Assembly (NCBI RefSeq): GCF_938023125.1
Contig: NZ_CALHDW010000006.1
Span: 65,901-129,900, forward strand
Length of the DNA stretch: 64,000 nt
Direction of reading: 5' to 3'
Source: an uncultured Porphyromonas sp.
GTDB taxonomy: Bacteria > Bacteroidota > Bacteroidia > Bacteroidales > Porphyromonadaceae
Part shown: piece by piece, positions 1-8,743 of the stretch
Position numbering within the stretch: position 1 is the first letter of the stretch
How the letters are laid out: each line of letters starts with the position of its first letter
Notes under the pieces: generated by a model
Database searches by the model: none
Seen by the model: the letters and a program-made list of their open reading frames with translations, nothing else
Told to the model about the DNA's origin: nothing
Made by a program: the position numbers and the translations under genes

Positions 1-431
1 CCTCTTGCGACAGATTGGGAGGCGGAGGTAGAGTAGAGTATGGAAGCCCCTATGTGGAGTACGAAGTCAAAGCCAAGGTACAGAGCCCCGAGGGTAAGCC
101 TATCGAGGGCATAGAAGTTACTCTTCTTGAGAAATCAAATTATGCAGAGGGCGGTTTTGTGCCATGGACTAAAAACCACCAAACCGATGCCACCGGTGTC
201 GCTCAAATATTTAATAATGCATCGGCCTTTGGTAGAAATATGCTCTACGTGCGAGCCGTAGATGCAGACGGAGCTAAGAACGGCCGTTGGGAAACTAAGG
301 TGGATTCGGTAGCGATAACCCCTGCTGATATCCACAAAGACAAGTCGAAGGGGCATTGGTATGAAGGGACGATTAAAAAAGAGGTAACCCTCACCATGGC
401 TCCGGTACCTAAAGAAAATACTTCGAAATGA
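1..431 (+). CDS. Putative lipoprotein of the rSAM/lipoprotein system (5' partial)
   Basis: The gene is cut by the left edge and reads in frame from base 3. The first visible residues are S-C-D, so the Cys at bases 6-8 is probably the lipidated lipobox Cys and the signal peptide lies outside the window. A TTG at 15 is inside the coding region and is not the real start. The remaining ~138 residues have a compact beta-rich look, with EYGSPYVEYEVKAKV near the N-terminus, typical of the small lipoprotein that always accompanies one radical SAM enzyme in Bacteroidota. Its stop overlaps the next gene's start (ATGA at 428-431), so the two are translationally coupled. The function of the family is unknown; it may be the substrate of the enzyme. 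Confidence 0.8.
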   Translation, partial: SCDRLGGGGRVEYGSPYVEYEVKAKVQSPEGKPIEGIEVTLLEKSNYAEGGFVPWTKNHQTDATGVAQIFNNASAFGRNMLYVRAVDADGAKNGRWETKVDSVAITPADIHKDKSKGHWYEGTIKKEVTLTMAPVPKENTSK

Positions 432-1528
432 GCGGGAGCAAAATCTCTTTCCGCCAGCGCATTTCGCTAGAGGCATATCGTTCTTACCGCCGCAAGTGCG
501 TGGCCGAGCATAAACTCAACACGCTCTTTTGGGAGTGTACGCTCAAATGCAACTTGGCGTGCAAGCACTGTGGTAGCGATTGCCACGTGGATAGTGACGC
601 CAAAGAACTCTCCGGAGAGGAATTCCTCCGTGTGGTCGATAGCATAACGCCTCACGTAGATCCGCATAAGGTGCTCGTTATCTTTACGGGTGGCGAGGCC
701 TTGGTGCGTCAAGATCTTGACGCCATCGGGCTTGAGCTCTACCGCCGAGGGTACCCCTGGGGCATCGTGACCAATGGGATGCTTCTCAACGAAGAGCGTC
801 TTGAGAGTCTATTGCGCAGCGGCTTGCATTCCCTTACAATTAGTCTGGATGGCTTCGAAAAAGCGCACAATTACCTCCGTGGGCATCATTTGAGTTTTGC
901 CCGAGCCTCTCACGCCGTTGAGCTTATGGCAAAGACGGAGCAGGTGCGCTGGGATGTGGTTACCTGCGTCAATCCTATGAACTTTGGTTACCTCGCCGAG
1001 TTTCGAGACTACTTGATTGGCCTAGGGCTTAAAGAGTGGCGGCTTTTTACCATTTTCCCCGTGGGGAGAGCGGCTGAGGACCCTAATTTGCAGCTTAGCG
1101 ATGAGGATTTTTACCGGCTTATGGAGTTTATCCGCGACACCAATAGGGAGGGGCGCATTGCAGCTTCCTATGGTTGCGAGGGCTTTTTGGGCGGTTTTGA
1201 GGGCGAGGTACGTCCCCATCCCTATACTTGCTACGCAGGTGTGGAGGTGGCTTCTATCCTCTGCGATGGAACGATCAGTGCCTGCCCGAGTATCCGCTTC
1301 GACTATAAGCAGGGCAATGTACGTGAAGATGACTTCTGGACCGTGTGGCAGAATCGCTTCCTCCCCTACCGCAATCGTACTTGGGCTCGCCGAGACCAGT
1401 GTGCCGATTGCCTCCAGTGGCGCTACTGCGAGGGGAATGGAATGCATCTGCACGACGATGAGGGCAAGCTCCTCTTCTGCCACCATCAGCGCCTTTTGCG
1501 CGCCGAAGCCTCGCTAAAAAGAAAATAA
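428..1528 (+). CDS. Radical SAM/SPASM enzyme, rSAM/lipoprotein system
   Basis: A 366-residue radical SAM protein. The SAM-binding 4Fe-4S motif CNLACKHC has its three Cys at about residues 41, 45 and 48, and a downstream FTGGEAL matches the family GGEP-like strand. The last ~110 residues carry a Cys-rich SPASM-type domain (CDGTISACPS, then CADCLQWRYC) expected to bind auxiliary iron-sulfur clusters. Such SPASM enzymes usually modify a peptide or protein, and the obvious candidate partner is the lipoprotein gene that overlaps this start by four bases. The reaction is unknown. No separate promoter is visible, so it is probably co-transcribed with the lipoprotein. Confidence 0.9.
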   Translation: MSGSKISFRQRISLEAYRSYRRKCVAEHKLNTLFWECTLKCNLACKHCGSDCHVDSDAKELSGEEFLRVVDSITPHVDPHKVLVIFTGGEALVRQDLDAIGLELYRRGYPWGIVTNGMLLNEERLESLLRSGLHSLTISLDGFEKAHNYLRGHHLSFARASHAVELMAKTEQVRWDVVTCVNPMNFGYLAEFRDYLIGLGLKEWRLFTIFPVGRAAEDPNLQLSDEDFYRLMEFIRDTNREGRIAASYGCEGFLGGFEGEVRPHPYTCYAGVEVASILCDGTISACPSIRFDYKQGNVREDDFWTVWQNRFLPYRNRTWARRDQCADCLQWRYCEGNGMHLHDDEGKLLFCHHQRLLRAEASLKRK

Positions 1529-1571
1529 TAACGACATTCGTATAGACGATCCCTTCTCCCCATTCATCACT

Positions 1572-4500
1572 ATGAATAGAAAGACCATTAACGAGTATAT
1601 CCTATCCAACCGCTTTTACGAAGCTATTTTTCTCCTCAAACAAACAATCGAAGAGCAGGCCCTACATAGCCTGGGGGAGAGCTTATCCCAAGAAGAAAGC
1701 ATCTACGGAATGATGTTGGGATACCTCGATAAGGGCATTGTAGACCCCGATAGAGCGTACATTATAGAGGAACTCAAAGTGAAATTGCTGAGGCTAAGCG
1801 ATAGAGTCTATCGGGCGGTGCGCAGCAAAGACTCGGGTTCGCTCTACTTCCGCCGTTGGGCTGTGGTGGAGGCTCGTAAGGGCTTGTCAATAGAAAATTT
1901 GCTCGAAGATCTATCACGCCCCACTTTCAAAGAGACGGAGCGTGATAGCTTCGACACTCTTGTAGACCTGCTGTTTGAGGCCCTGTGGGTATCTGAGTCG
2001 CTCACGGAGGCGGAGCTGGATCGCCTCTCTGCCTCGAGTGAATATGTGCGTTTGGTAGCCGCTTCGGCTATTACGCTGGGCTTGATGTCCTACTGGGATG
2101 AGACTAAGATGGAGTTCCTCCTGCGTGAGGCCGCCTCTCCGTTTACGAGTGAGGCCTATATGGTGCGCCTTGCTATGGGTGTTTTTGTTGGCCTCTATCT
2201 CTATCGTGATCGGTTACCTCTCTTCTTGCCATGGCTTGAGCCTCTCCTAAAGAAATCCCTCAAAAACCCCTTGTTTGCAGCCGCTTTTATTCACCTCTGG
2301 ACGCGCTATACGCACGCTACAGAGACGGAGCAACTCTCCAAAAAAATAGGGGAGCTTATGCCCGATATGCTGCAAGAGATGAAGGCGAAATGGAGCTCCA
2401 TAGAAGAGGATACGGACGAGAATCTGACTGAGGATAAGCTAGATCAGATCTTCGACAAAGTGTCGGATTCGGCCGAGATGAGCTCCTTCTTCCAAGAGTT
2501 TGGCACGCTGGAACAGGAGGGCGAAGACCTCTTGTTTGGTAGCTTCAAAGAGAATAAAAGTGATTACTTTTTCAACTCCATTTCTTCGTGGTTCCTGCCT
2601 TTTGACGAGGAGCACAGCCGCATTGCCGGAGTGCTGACTAGGAACGAAAATCTCCGAAAGCTCTACCCCCTCCTCAAGGGAAAGCTCTGCGATTCGGATC
2701 TATACTCCCTCTTTATCACCTTCGATAGGCTGGGAGCGGGAATAAAAGTGATGGGTATAGAGATGCCCGATGACCTCAACGGAGCCATGCTGGGTGAGCT
2801 ATCGGCGGAGTCTTTGATGCCTAAGTGTGCGAAAGTATACGTCGAAGATTTCTACAGATTCACCAAGTTATTCCCCCTGCACGAGCAGTTTGTGGATATA
2901 TTCCGGCAAGATATCATGGTGGCAAAGCTCCCGGTCCTCAAGGAGGTACTCCCCATTGAGTCTATGGTGCGAGGGGCGGCTCTCTTTTTCTACGCTCGTA
3001 GGAATTATGCCAAGGTGCGCATGCAAATTGCCTCCGCACCTCAGCTCTTCGATACCGATGCCAACACCTTGAATCTTTGGGCTAATAGCTGCTTCTTTAT
3101 GGGAGATTACCGAGAGGCAATTAGGCATTACCGCCATGCCGACCTCGTAGAGGACGCATCCCCCAAAGAGTTGTCACGTCTGGCCGTTTGCTATCAGCGT
3201 GTAAACATGCCCGAGAAGGCAATAGAGACGCTTGAGGATCTTCTCAAGAAGAATCCCGACAATCTGACCCCCTTGCTCAAGATTGCAGGGGTCTATATGG
3301 AGATGAAAGCCTTCGATGAAGCTCTTTCTTATCTCTATAAATATGAGTTCTCGGCACCCGACGGCGAGAGACAGGTAGCTCGTTTGGTAGCCTGGTGCCT
3401 CCTCTCCAAGGGTGACTATGAGCGCGCTAGAGGTTACTATCGTACCCTGCTCTCCCAGCCCGGGGTGAAGGGGAGCGACTACCTCAATAGTGCCTATGTG
3501 CATATTGCCGAGGGTGAGGAGCGAGAGGCTTTGGCTGCCATGCGTATGGCTCTGGAGCGCTACGGAGAGCCCAACGAGCTATTCCGCGAAATGCAAGAGG
3601 ATAGCAAGCACCTCGATCGGGAGGCAATAAGTTTTGAGCGTCTCCGCTTCTTGGCCGATGGCGCCATGGCTCTCCGAACGCAAGAATTTGTGCAGAATCT
3701 AAACTCCAATTATACTATTCCAAAGAGAATGAACATCAAGGATTTTAATTTCAAAGGACTGAGAACCTTTGTGCGAGTGGACTTCAATGTGCCCCTCGAC
3801 GACAACCTACAAATTACAGACGACACACGTATGCGAGCTGCGTTGCCCACGCTCAACAAGATTATTGCAGACGGAGGCCGCCTGATCATTGCCTCGCATC
3901 TAGGTCGCCCCAAAGGGGTTAGCGACAAACTTTCGCTCCGCCATCTGGTGCCCCATCTTGCCGAATTGCTAGGTCGCCCTGTGACCTTTGTGCCCGATAG
4001 CGTGGGAGCCGAGGTAGAGAAGGCTATTGCCGGGATGAAAGATGGAGATGTACTTCTCTTAGAAAATCTTCGCTTCTACGAAGAAGAGGAGGGTAAGCCC
4101 AGAGGCCTCGCCGAAGATGCCACAGCCGAAGAAAAGAAAGAGGCTAAGAAAGCCCTCAAACCGCGTCAAGCCGAGTTTGCCAAGAGACTTGCCGCCCTTG
4201 CCGATTGCTACGTGAATGACGCCTTTGGTACCGCTCACCGTGCGCACGCTTCTACGGCTCTTATCGCCGATAGCTTCCCCACCGATCGCAAAATGTTTGG
4301 CTTCTTGATGGAGCAAGAAGTAAATGCCGTACAGCGAGTTTTGGGCGACATTCATCGTCCGTTCGTGGCTATCATGGGAGGTTCTAAGGTCTCTTCTAAG
4401 ATTGATATTATCGACAACCTGCTCGACAAAGTGGATACCCTCATCATAACGGGCGGTATGTGCTTTACCTTTGCCAAGGCCTATGGCGGCAAGGTGGGTA

Positions 4501-4985
4501 GCTCTTTGTGCGAAGACGATAAGATGGACGTAGCCCGTGCCATCGTAGAGAAGGCAAAGGCAAAAGGGGTGCGCCTCGTTTTGCCGGTGGATGCAAAGGT
4601 GGCTGATGCCTTTAGCAATGATGCCAATACTCAGGTGGCTCCCGTTGACAATATACCCGATGGTTGGATGGGCCTCGACGTGGGTCCTAAGACAATGGCT
4701 CTCTACGACGAAGCAATCCGTGGGGCTAAAACGATCCTCTGGAATGGTCCTGCCGGGGTTTTCGAGATGAGCAACTTCCGCGATGGCTCTAAGGCTTTGG
4801 CGCAGTCCATCGTGGCAGCAACAGAAGCCGGTGCTTACTCTCTCGTAGGGGGCGGCGACAGCGTGGCTTGTGTGCATCTCTTTGAGGTGGCCGATAAGGT
4901 TTCGTACGTTTCTACCGGCGGTGGTGCCCTGCTCGAAGCCATTGAGGGCAAAGATCTCCCCGGCATTGTAGCTATCAATAAATAA
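1572..4985 (+). CDS. TPR-repeat protein fused in frame to phosphoglycerate kinase
   Basis: One uninterrupted frame of 1137 codons. Residues 1-719 form an alpha-helical protein with TPR-like repeats, clearest at about 500-650 (for example the helix pairs around WANSCFFMGDYREAIRHY and AIETLEDLLKKNPDN). Residues 720-1137 are a complete 418-residue phosphoglycerate kinase. No stop separates them, and the join reads NYTIPKRMNIKDFNFKG. Usually these would be two genes; here the TPR stop is missing, or a base error removed it: a TAA lies one base out of frame at 3706-3708. An internal ATG at 3729 could also start PGK independently. Whether the cell makes one 127-kDa protein or two is open. Confidence 0.75.
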   Translation: MNRKTINEYILSNRFYEAIFLLKQTIEEQALHSLGESLSQEESIYGMMLGYLDKGIVDPDRAYIIEELKVKLLRLSDRVYRAVRSKDSGSLYFRRWAVVEARKGLSIENLLEDLSRPTFKETERDSFDTLVDLLFEALWVSESLTEAELDRLSASSEYVRLVAASAITLGLMSYWDETKMEFLLREAASPFTSEAYMVRLAMGVFVGLYLYRDRLPLFLPWLEPLLKKSLKNPLFAAAFIHLWTRYTHATETEQLSKKIGELMPDMLQEMKAKWSSIEEDTDENLTEDKLDQIFDKVSDSAEMSSFFQEFGTLEQEGEDLLFGSFKENKSDYFFNSISSWFLPFDEEHSRIAGVLTRNENLRKLYPLLKGKLCDSDLYSLFITFDRLGAGIKVMGIEMPDDLNGAMLGELSAESLMPKCAKVYVEDFYRFTKLFPLHEQFVDIFRQDIMVAKLPVLKEVLPIESMVRGAALFFYARRNYAKVRMQIASAPQLFDTDANTLNLWANSCFFMGDYREAIRHYRHADLVEDASPKELSRLAVCYQRVNMPEKAIETLEDLLKKNPDNLTPLLKIAGVYMEMKAFDEALSYLYKYEFSAPDGERQVARLVAWCLLSKGDYERARGYYRTLLSQPGVKGSDYLNSAYVHIAEGEEREALAAMRMALERYGEPNELFREMQEDSKHLDREAISFERLRFLADGAMALRTQEFVQNLNSNYTIPKRMNIKDFNFKGLRTFVRVDFNVPLDDNLQITDDTRMRAALPTLNKIIADGGRLIIASHLGRPKGVSDKLSLRHLVPHLAELLGRPVTFVPDSVGAEVEKAIAGMKDGDVLLLENLRFYEEEEGKPRGLAEDATAEEKKEAKKALKPRQAEFAKRLAALADCYVNDAFGTAHRAHASTALIADSFPTDRKMFGFLMEQEVNAVQRVLGDIHRPFVAIMGGSKVSSKIDIIDNLLDKVDTLIITGGMCFTFAKAYGGKVGSSLCEDDKMDVARAIVEKAKAKGVRLVLPVDAKVADAFSNDANTQVAPVDNIPDGWMGLDVGPKTMALYDEAIRGAKTILWNGPAGVFEMSNFRDGSKALAQSIVAATEAGAYSLVGGGDSVACVHLFEVADKVSYVSTGGGALLEAIEGKDLPGIVAINK
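3729..4985 (+). CDS. pgk: Phosphoglycerate kinase (C-terminal part of the fused frame or separate start)
   Basis: This segment is a full-length PGK, interconverting 1,3-bisphosphoglycerate plus ADP and 3-phosphoglycerate plus ATP in glycolysis and gluconeogenesis. Visible family blocks: VRVDFNVPLDD at the N-terminus, ASHLGRPKG, LLLENLRFYEEE, NDAFGTAHRAHAS, IMGGSKVSSKI and the C-terminal nucleotide-binding GGGDSVACV. ATG 3729 gives the normal family N-terminus and normal length, so it is the likely ancestral start. A weak purine-rich AAAGAG precedes it; no TAnnTTTG promoter is seen just upstream, so expression probably depends on transcription through the TPR part. The frame is open upstream, making this simultaneously the C-terminal domain of the larger frame. 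Confidence 0.85.
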   Translation: MNIKDFNFKGLRTFVRVDFNVPLDDNLQITDDTRMRAALPTLNKIIADGGRLIIASHLGRPKGVSDKLSLRHLVPHLAELLGRPVTFVPDSVGAEVEKAIAGMKDGDVLLLENLRFYEEEEGKPRGLAEDATAEEKKEAKKALKPRQAEFAKRLAALADCYVNDAFGTAHRAHASTALIADSFPTDRKMFGFLMEQEVNAVQRVLGDIHRPFVAIMGGSKVSSKIDIIDNLLDKVDTLIITGGMCFTFAKAYGGKVGSSLCEDDKMDVARAIVEKAKAKGVRLVLPVDAKVADAFSNDANTQVAPVDNIPDGWMGLDVGPKTMALYDEAIRGAKTILWNGPAGVFEMSNFRDGSKALAQSIVAATEAGAYSLVGGGDSVACVHLFEVADKVSYVSTGGGALLEAIEGKDLPGIVAINK

Positions 4986-4997
4986 TTATTTCCCCCT

Positions 4998-5570
4998 ATG
5001 GGAATTGTTTTAACCCCCTTCCGATGGGCGGATGATGGCGACAAACTCACCTTCATTCACCAATTGATGGAGGAGGCTTTCCCAGCCGCTGAGCGGCGAT
5101 CTAGGCGAGACTTCGAGGCTCTGTTGGCTTCGGAGCCTCGCTTTCTGCTGCATCTGATTTATCGGGATGAGGCTCTTGTGGGTTTCCTCTCTACGTGGCA
5201 TTTGGATGGCTTCTACTACGGAGAGCATTTTGCGATACTCCCCACCGAGCGCAATCGGGGTACCGGGCGGGAGGTGCTAGGCTTGCTGAAGAGGGAGACT
5301 CCCACGGAGACCCCTTTCGTCTTTGAGGTAGAACCGCCCTTAGACGAGTGGAGCAAGAGACGCCTAGCCTTCTACGAATCCATGGGTATGCAGGTGCTCT
5401 CACGCTCCTATATCCAGCCCTCGTATGGCGAGGATAGACCGCCTATTCCTCTCTACCTGATGGGGAATGAATGGGCAGCAAAGGGGCAAGATAGCGAACA
5501 CTATGCGCAAGAGCTTTACCGGCACGTCTACCGCAAAACCCCGGGAGGGCATACAATGCACGAGTCATAG
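4998..5570 (+). CDS. GNAT-family N-acetyltransferase
   Basis: A 190-residue protein with the GNAT fold: an N-terminal helix-rich part, a central strand GFLSTWHLDGFYYGEHFAI, then the acetyl-CoA loop region ILPTERNRGTGREVL, which resembles the family R/Q-x-x-G-x-G/A pattern. The C-terminal LAFYESMGM helix-strand is also typical. The substrate cannot be told from sequence. It begins 12 bases after pgk and ends 15 bases before the PAP2 gene, so it likely sits in the same transcript. Confidence 0.85.
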   Translation: MGIVLTPFRWADDGDKLTFIHQLMEEAFPAAERRSRRDFEALLASEPRFLLHLIYRDEALVGFLSTWHLDGFYYGEHFAILPTERNRGTGREVLGLLKRETPTETPFVFEVEPPLDEWSKRRLAFYESMGMQVLSRSYIQPSYGEDRPPIPLYLMGNEWAAKGQDSEHYAQELYRHVYRKTPGGHTMHES

Positions 5571-5585
5571 CCCTTTTTTTTCTTG

Positions 5586-6791
5586 ATGAAACGACTCTTT
5601 CTTCTTTCCCTCCTCGTACTCTTTTGGAGCCTTACGGCTCAAGCCGAGGTCGATTCACTCCGAACGGAGGCTCCGGCTCTTCGTCGGCAACCTTGGGAGT
5701 GGGGCCTTTCCACCCTCCCCTTTATGGGGATGGCTGCGACCGTTGCCCCCTCGCTCGATGCAACGATTCGGGAGCTTCGGATGCAATCTCTTCCCACTTT
5801 TCGCTACCACTACGACGATTATTTGCAGTTCTCGCCCTTGGCTTTGCAACTCTCGGCGGCGCTGATTGGTCTTGAGGGGAGCCATGCTTCGCCTTACGAA
5901 CTGCTCACGGCAGATGCCCTGTCGGTAGCGACTACTCTGATCTTGGTGAACAGTACCAAATGGCTTACGCACCGTCTCCGCCCCGATGGTTCGAGTGCCA
6001 ATTCTTTTCCCTCGGGTCATACGGCTACTGCCTTTATGGGGGCTGAGTTGCTGGATATAGAGTATGGGGCTCGCTATCCGTGGCTATCGGCCTTGGGCTA
6101 CTCGGCAGCTTATGCTACGGGGGTCGGGCGCATCCTCAACAATCGCCACTGGGCCAGTGACGTATGGGCCGGGGCCGGTGTGGGGATCCTATCCGCCCAG
6201 ATCGGTTCTATCCTGAGCGATCTCCTTTGGGGTAAGAAGGGTACCCTGCTCTACGAAATCCCCTCAAGCGAAGATCTCCCCCGCACCCTATCCATTCAGT
6301 ATGCCACCTCGCAACTGACCCAACACTACTACAAGGCTTCTATCCGCCAAGCTATTCGCAACGAGGTGGCACTGCTCTTCCCGGTCCTCTCTGAGGATGG
6401 ATGCTTGCTCGATTGTGGCGTGGCAGGCGGTAATTTGCTGCAAATTTCGGGCTATGATGTGCCCAATAATACCGATTGGTTCGTGGGCTTTAAGGGCGAT
6501 CTTAGCTACTATCCCTCCCCTCGCATCGCCTTCGGGGCCGCTCCCTTTTACTATATCTCTCCGGCCGCTCCCTCTGCTCCCGGCTGCGTCTTGCTTGGCG
6601 AATTGGGGGTACGTGCTCACCTCGACTATAATATTCGCTCCCATAGGAGCTTCCGCTTTTTTGTGGGAGCATCGCACACTACGGCCTACCACCTCAGCAA
6701 AGAGAGGGGCGTAGATGCCGAAGACGATGTGGTGTCTTATCCGCTTCGTCTCTCTTTTGAGGCGGGAGTAGCGCTCTTGTTGCACCTCTAG
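5586..6791 (+). CDS. Secreted/periplasmic PAP2-family phosphatase
   Basis: A signal peptide (MKRLFLLSLLVLFWSLTAQA) is followed by a PAP2 acid-phosphatase domain. All three motifs are visible: KWLTHRLRP (K-x6-RP), FPSGHTA, and GRILNNRHWASDV (R-x5-H-x3-D). Hydrophobic stretches between them suggest membrane association, as in lipid phosphatases acting on undecaprenyl pyrophosphate or lipid A; the substrate is not determinable. The last ~150 residues look beta-rich, like an outer-membrane-type or accessory domain, making it longer (401 aa) than a minimal PAP2 protein. ATG 5586 was chosen over the in-frame TTG at 5583 because it starts the signal peptide. Confidence 0.88.
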   Translation: MKRLFLLSLLVLFWSLTAQAEVDSLRTEAPALRRQPWEWGLSTLPFMGMAATVAPSLDATIRELRMQSLPTFRYHYDDYLQFSPLALQLSAALIGLEGSHASPYELLTADALSVATTLILVNSTKWLTHRLRPDGSSANSFPSGHTATAFMGAELLDIEYGARYPWLSALGYSAAYATGVGRILNNRHWASDVWAGAGVGILSAQIGSILSDLLWGKKGTLLYEIPSSEDLPRTLSIQYATSQLTQHYYKASIRQAIRNEVALLFPVLSEDGCLLDCGVAGGNLLQISGYDVPNNTDWFVGFKGDLSYYPSPRIAFGAAPFYYISPAAPSAPGCVLLGELGVRAHLDYNIRSHRSFRFFVGASHTTAYHLSKERGVDAEDDVVSYPLRLSFEAGVALLLHL

Positions 6792-6875
6792 CCCTCTCTT
6801 CCCCTCCTCTCGGGGGTCTTCTCTTTAGATCTTCTGCTTTACCACCTCTCTGGAGGAGTGGCGATGGCTTCCCTC

Positions 6876-6915
6876 AAAAAAAGGGGAGGATAGATCTCTT
6901 TCTGATCTACCCTCC
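6876..6915 (-). terminator. Intrinsic terminator of the universal stress protein gene
   Basis: Inverted repeat ggaggatagatc (6885-6896) and gatctaccctcc (6904-6915), 12 bp with one mismatch and a 7-base loop. On the minus strand the stem is followed by a T7 tract (A7 at 6876-6882). It lies 31 bases after the stop of the minus-strand gene ending at 6946. Confidence 0.75.
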
Positions 6916-6945
6916 TCTTGCTGCTAATATAGAAATGATGAAGGT

Positions 6946-8127
6946 TTACCGCCAAGAATTGCTATGCATAACAAGGAGCGGTGTGCCGGCGTGGAAGAGC
7001 ATTCGGCGGGCCATACCGGGGTTGAAGAACCGAGCAAAGAGATTGCGGCGATACGTGTTGACTACGATAAGGCCAATCTTTTTGCTGATGACGAATTTCT
7101 CCAATGCCAGAGAGAAATCGCCCGGATCTAGAGTTGTAAATTCAATGTTGCTGTCGGGGTAGTGTTGCTTGTGGTACTCCATCATGGTACGCAACTCGAT
7201 CTCGCTCCAGTCTTCCGTAGCTCTGGAGACGTTGAAGAGCATGTAGTTGGGCTTATTAGGCTTAGTGAGCTGCATCATGCGGTCGAAGAGTACGAGGTCG
7301 CGTTGGTCAAAGCCGGTGGCTACGCCTACATTTTCTACATCTGCGAGGTCTACCACTTGGGCATCTTCGGGTACCACGAGCACGGGTACCTTGGCGCGGT
7401 CAATAACCTCAGCGGCCACGGAGCCGATAAGGTCTTCGTTGCGACGGCTTTTCCCTCTTGTACCCATGATGATGGCCACAGGGGGGCGGTTGCGGGCTAC
7501 TGAGAGCACTACATCCTCGGGTATCCCGTCAATGAGTTGGGTCTCGAAGGGGGCTTCGGGTAGTTCGCCACTCTCTATTTTATCTCGAAGATCCTTTTCG
7601 AGAGATTTCATTTTGCGTTCGGCATGCTCATGTTCCCGACGGATGTTAAGTTCCTTATTGGCCTGATAAACAGATATGTCGGGGGATAGCATGGGGGCAA
7701 CAGAGTAGAACTGCGAGAAGTAGACATGGAGCAATTTTACGTTGAGGCCTCTGCGCTGCGCAAAGTGGAAGGCAATCTGTAGCACGTTGGGCATGAAGTC
7801 GCTAAAGTCCACAGGTACGAGTACGTAGGGAGTAGCCTCCGTAGACTTGCCCTCTTTGTTGTAGCCATCCACCTGATTGAGCTCGGCATATAGCTCGGGG
7901 CGGTTCCAATTGTTGTTCTCGATAACGTCTAGCGCATGAGGTAGGTCGCTCTCTTTGATACGTACACGTACCCCGGCTGAGACTATGGGGAGTATCTGAT
8001 TAACGTTTTGCAGTGAAGCCTCTATCCCCTCGCTCTGTAGCAACGTTTGTAGTACTTGGGCCTTTTCGAAGGTGTGGATAGCTATGGTAACGAGTTTTTC
8101 TTGTTGTTCGGGATTGTTTTTGCTCAT
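6946..8127 (-). CDS. Universal stress protein with N-terminal DUF2007-like domain
   Basis: A 393-residue cytoplasmic protein. Residues ~10-75 resemble the DUF2007 signal-transducing domain (FEKAQVLQTLLQSEGIEASL). Residues ~98-255 form a UspA fold beginning YVLVPVDFSD and containing the ATP-binding pattern G-x2-G-x9-G-S in GTRGKSRRNEDLIGS (about 222-236). Residues ~265-393 look like a second, degenerate Usp domain without that motif. Tandem Usp proteins respond to starvation and oxidative stress; the ligand here is inferred only. It is monocistronic, with a terminator just downstream. Confidence 0.88.
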   Translation of the reverse strand: MSKNNPEQQEKLVTIAIHTFEKAQVLQTLLQSEGIEASLQNVNQILPIVSAGVRVRIKESDLPHALDVIENNNWNRPELYAELNQVDGYNKEGKSTEATPYVLVPVDFSDFMPNVLQIAFHFAQRRGLNVKLLHVYFSQFYSVAPMLSPDISVYQANKELNIRREHEHAERKMKSLEKDLRDKIESGELPEAPFETQLIDGIPEDVVLSVARNRPPVAIIMGTRGKSRRNEDLIGSVAAEVIDRAKVPVLVVPEDAQVVDLADVENVGVATGFDQRDLVLFDRMMQLTKPNKPNYMLFNVSRATEDWSEIELRTMMEYHKQHYPDSNIEFTTLDPGDFSLALEKFVISKKIGLIVVNTYRRNLFARFFNPGMARRMLFHAGTPLLVMHSNSWR

Positions 8128-8385
8128 GAGTCGCTCTGTTTAATGCCACTTTCTATTCTATTGCACAGGTAAAGACAGAGAATGTAGCCGGTGCGTGGCA
8201 CACACACAACTCGTCTATCTCTGCTTTTGAGGTCTCCCTTAGGGGGGAGCGCTCTCAAGGTTGTTAAAGCCAAAGCCCTGAGAGTGAGGTCTTGGCCTAT
8301 GCCAGAGAGGCACGGGGTAAGCTCATTCTCCATCGAGAGTGATCTCGCCTCTCCCGTGCCTTTTATCTGATTTTCTCTACAAGAG

Positions 8386-8664
8386 TTAGGCTTCCTGCTC
8401 GGGCTCGGAGACTTCCTCCATCTCCCCGATCAGTGCAAGCGCCTTCTCTAGTATCGTTGTATCGTCAATTTCTACAATACCTCCGTCGGGACCCGGCTCG
8501 ATGTGAATACCCGCGCTTCTTCCGTTTTCGTAATTGGCACCGCCGAAATAGTTGCGTACTGTTTCTACCTTAAGCCCCAACTCATCAGCGATGCGTTGCG
8601 TAGCTCCATCGGGAAGGCTATCTTTGATCCTTCTCAGTTCATTGAAAGTGATCGTCTTAGTCAT
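8386..8664 (-). CDS. Small HTH DNA-binding protein, conserved in Bacteroidota
   Basis: A 92-residue protein with an N-terminal helix-turn-helix: NELRRIKDSLP, then ATQRIADELGLKVETVRNYF at about residues 21-40, where the second helix looks like a LacI/AraC-type recognition helix. The acidic C-terminus (EMEEVSEPEQEA) may be a dimer or partner segment. No effector domain is present. The upstream region holds GTTGTA/TACAAC repeats that may be its own operator. The target genes are unknown. Confidence 0.75.
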   Translation of the reverse strand: MTKTITFNELRRIKDSLPDGATQRIADELGLKVETVRNYFGGANYENGRSAGIHIEPGPDGGIVEIDDTTILEKALALIGEMEEVSEPEQEA

Positions 8665-8692
8665 GGGTCAATCCGTTTAGTTGTTAGTACTC

Positions 8693-8743
8693 GTTGTATT
8701 TACTTGCGCCACTAAGTTACAACTTTATTTTCTAGTTTACAAC
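8693..8743. promoter_or_regulatory. Possible operator repeats upstream of the HTH gene
   Basis: GTTGTA (8693-8698), GTTACAAC (8716-8723) and GTTTACAAC (8735-8743) lie at ~20-base spacing, in direct and inverted arrangement, 29-79 bases upstream of the HTH gene start at 8664. This is compatible with autoregulation but rests only on repeat spacing. The rest of the 8665-9075 gap is AT-rich and holds no convincing gene. Confidence 0.35.

Noticed and set aside
8124..8333. A 69-codon minus-strand frame upstream of the universal stress protein
   Set aside because: No recognisable motif, low-quality composition and overlap with the next start.
8305..8364. Inverted repeat ggcacggg/cccgtgcc followed by TTTTAT on the plus strand
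   Set aside because: No plus-strand gene ends nearby and the loop is 36 bases, so I do not call it a terminator.
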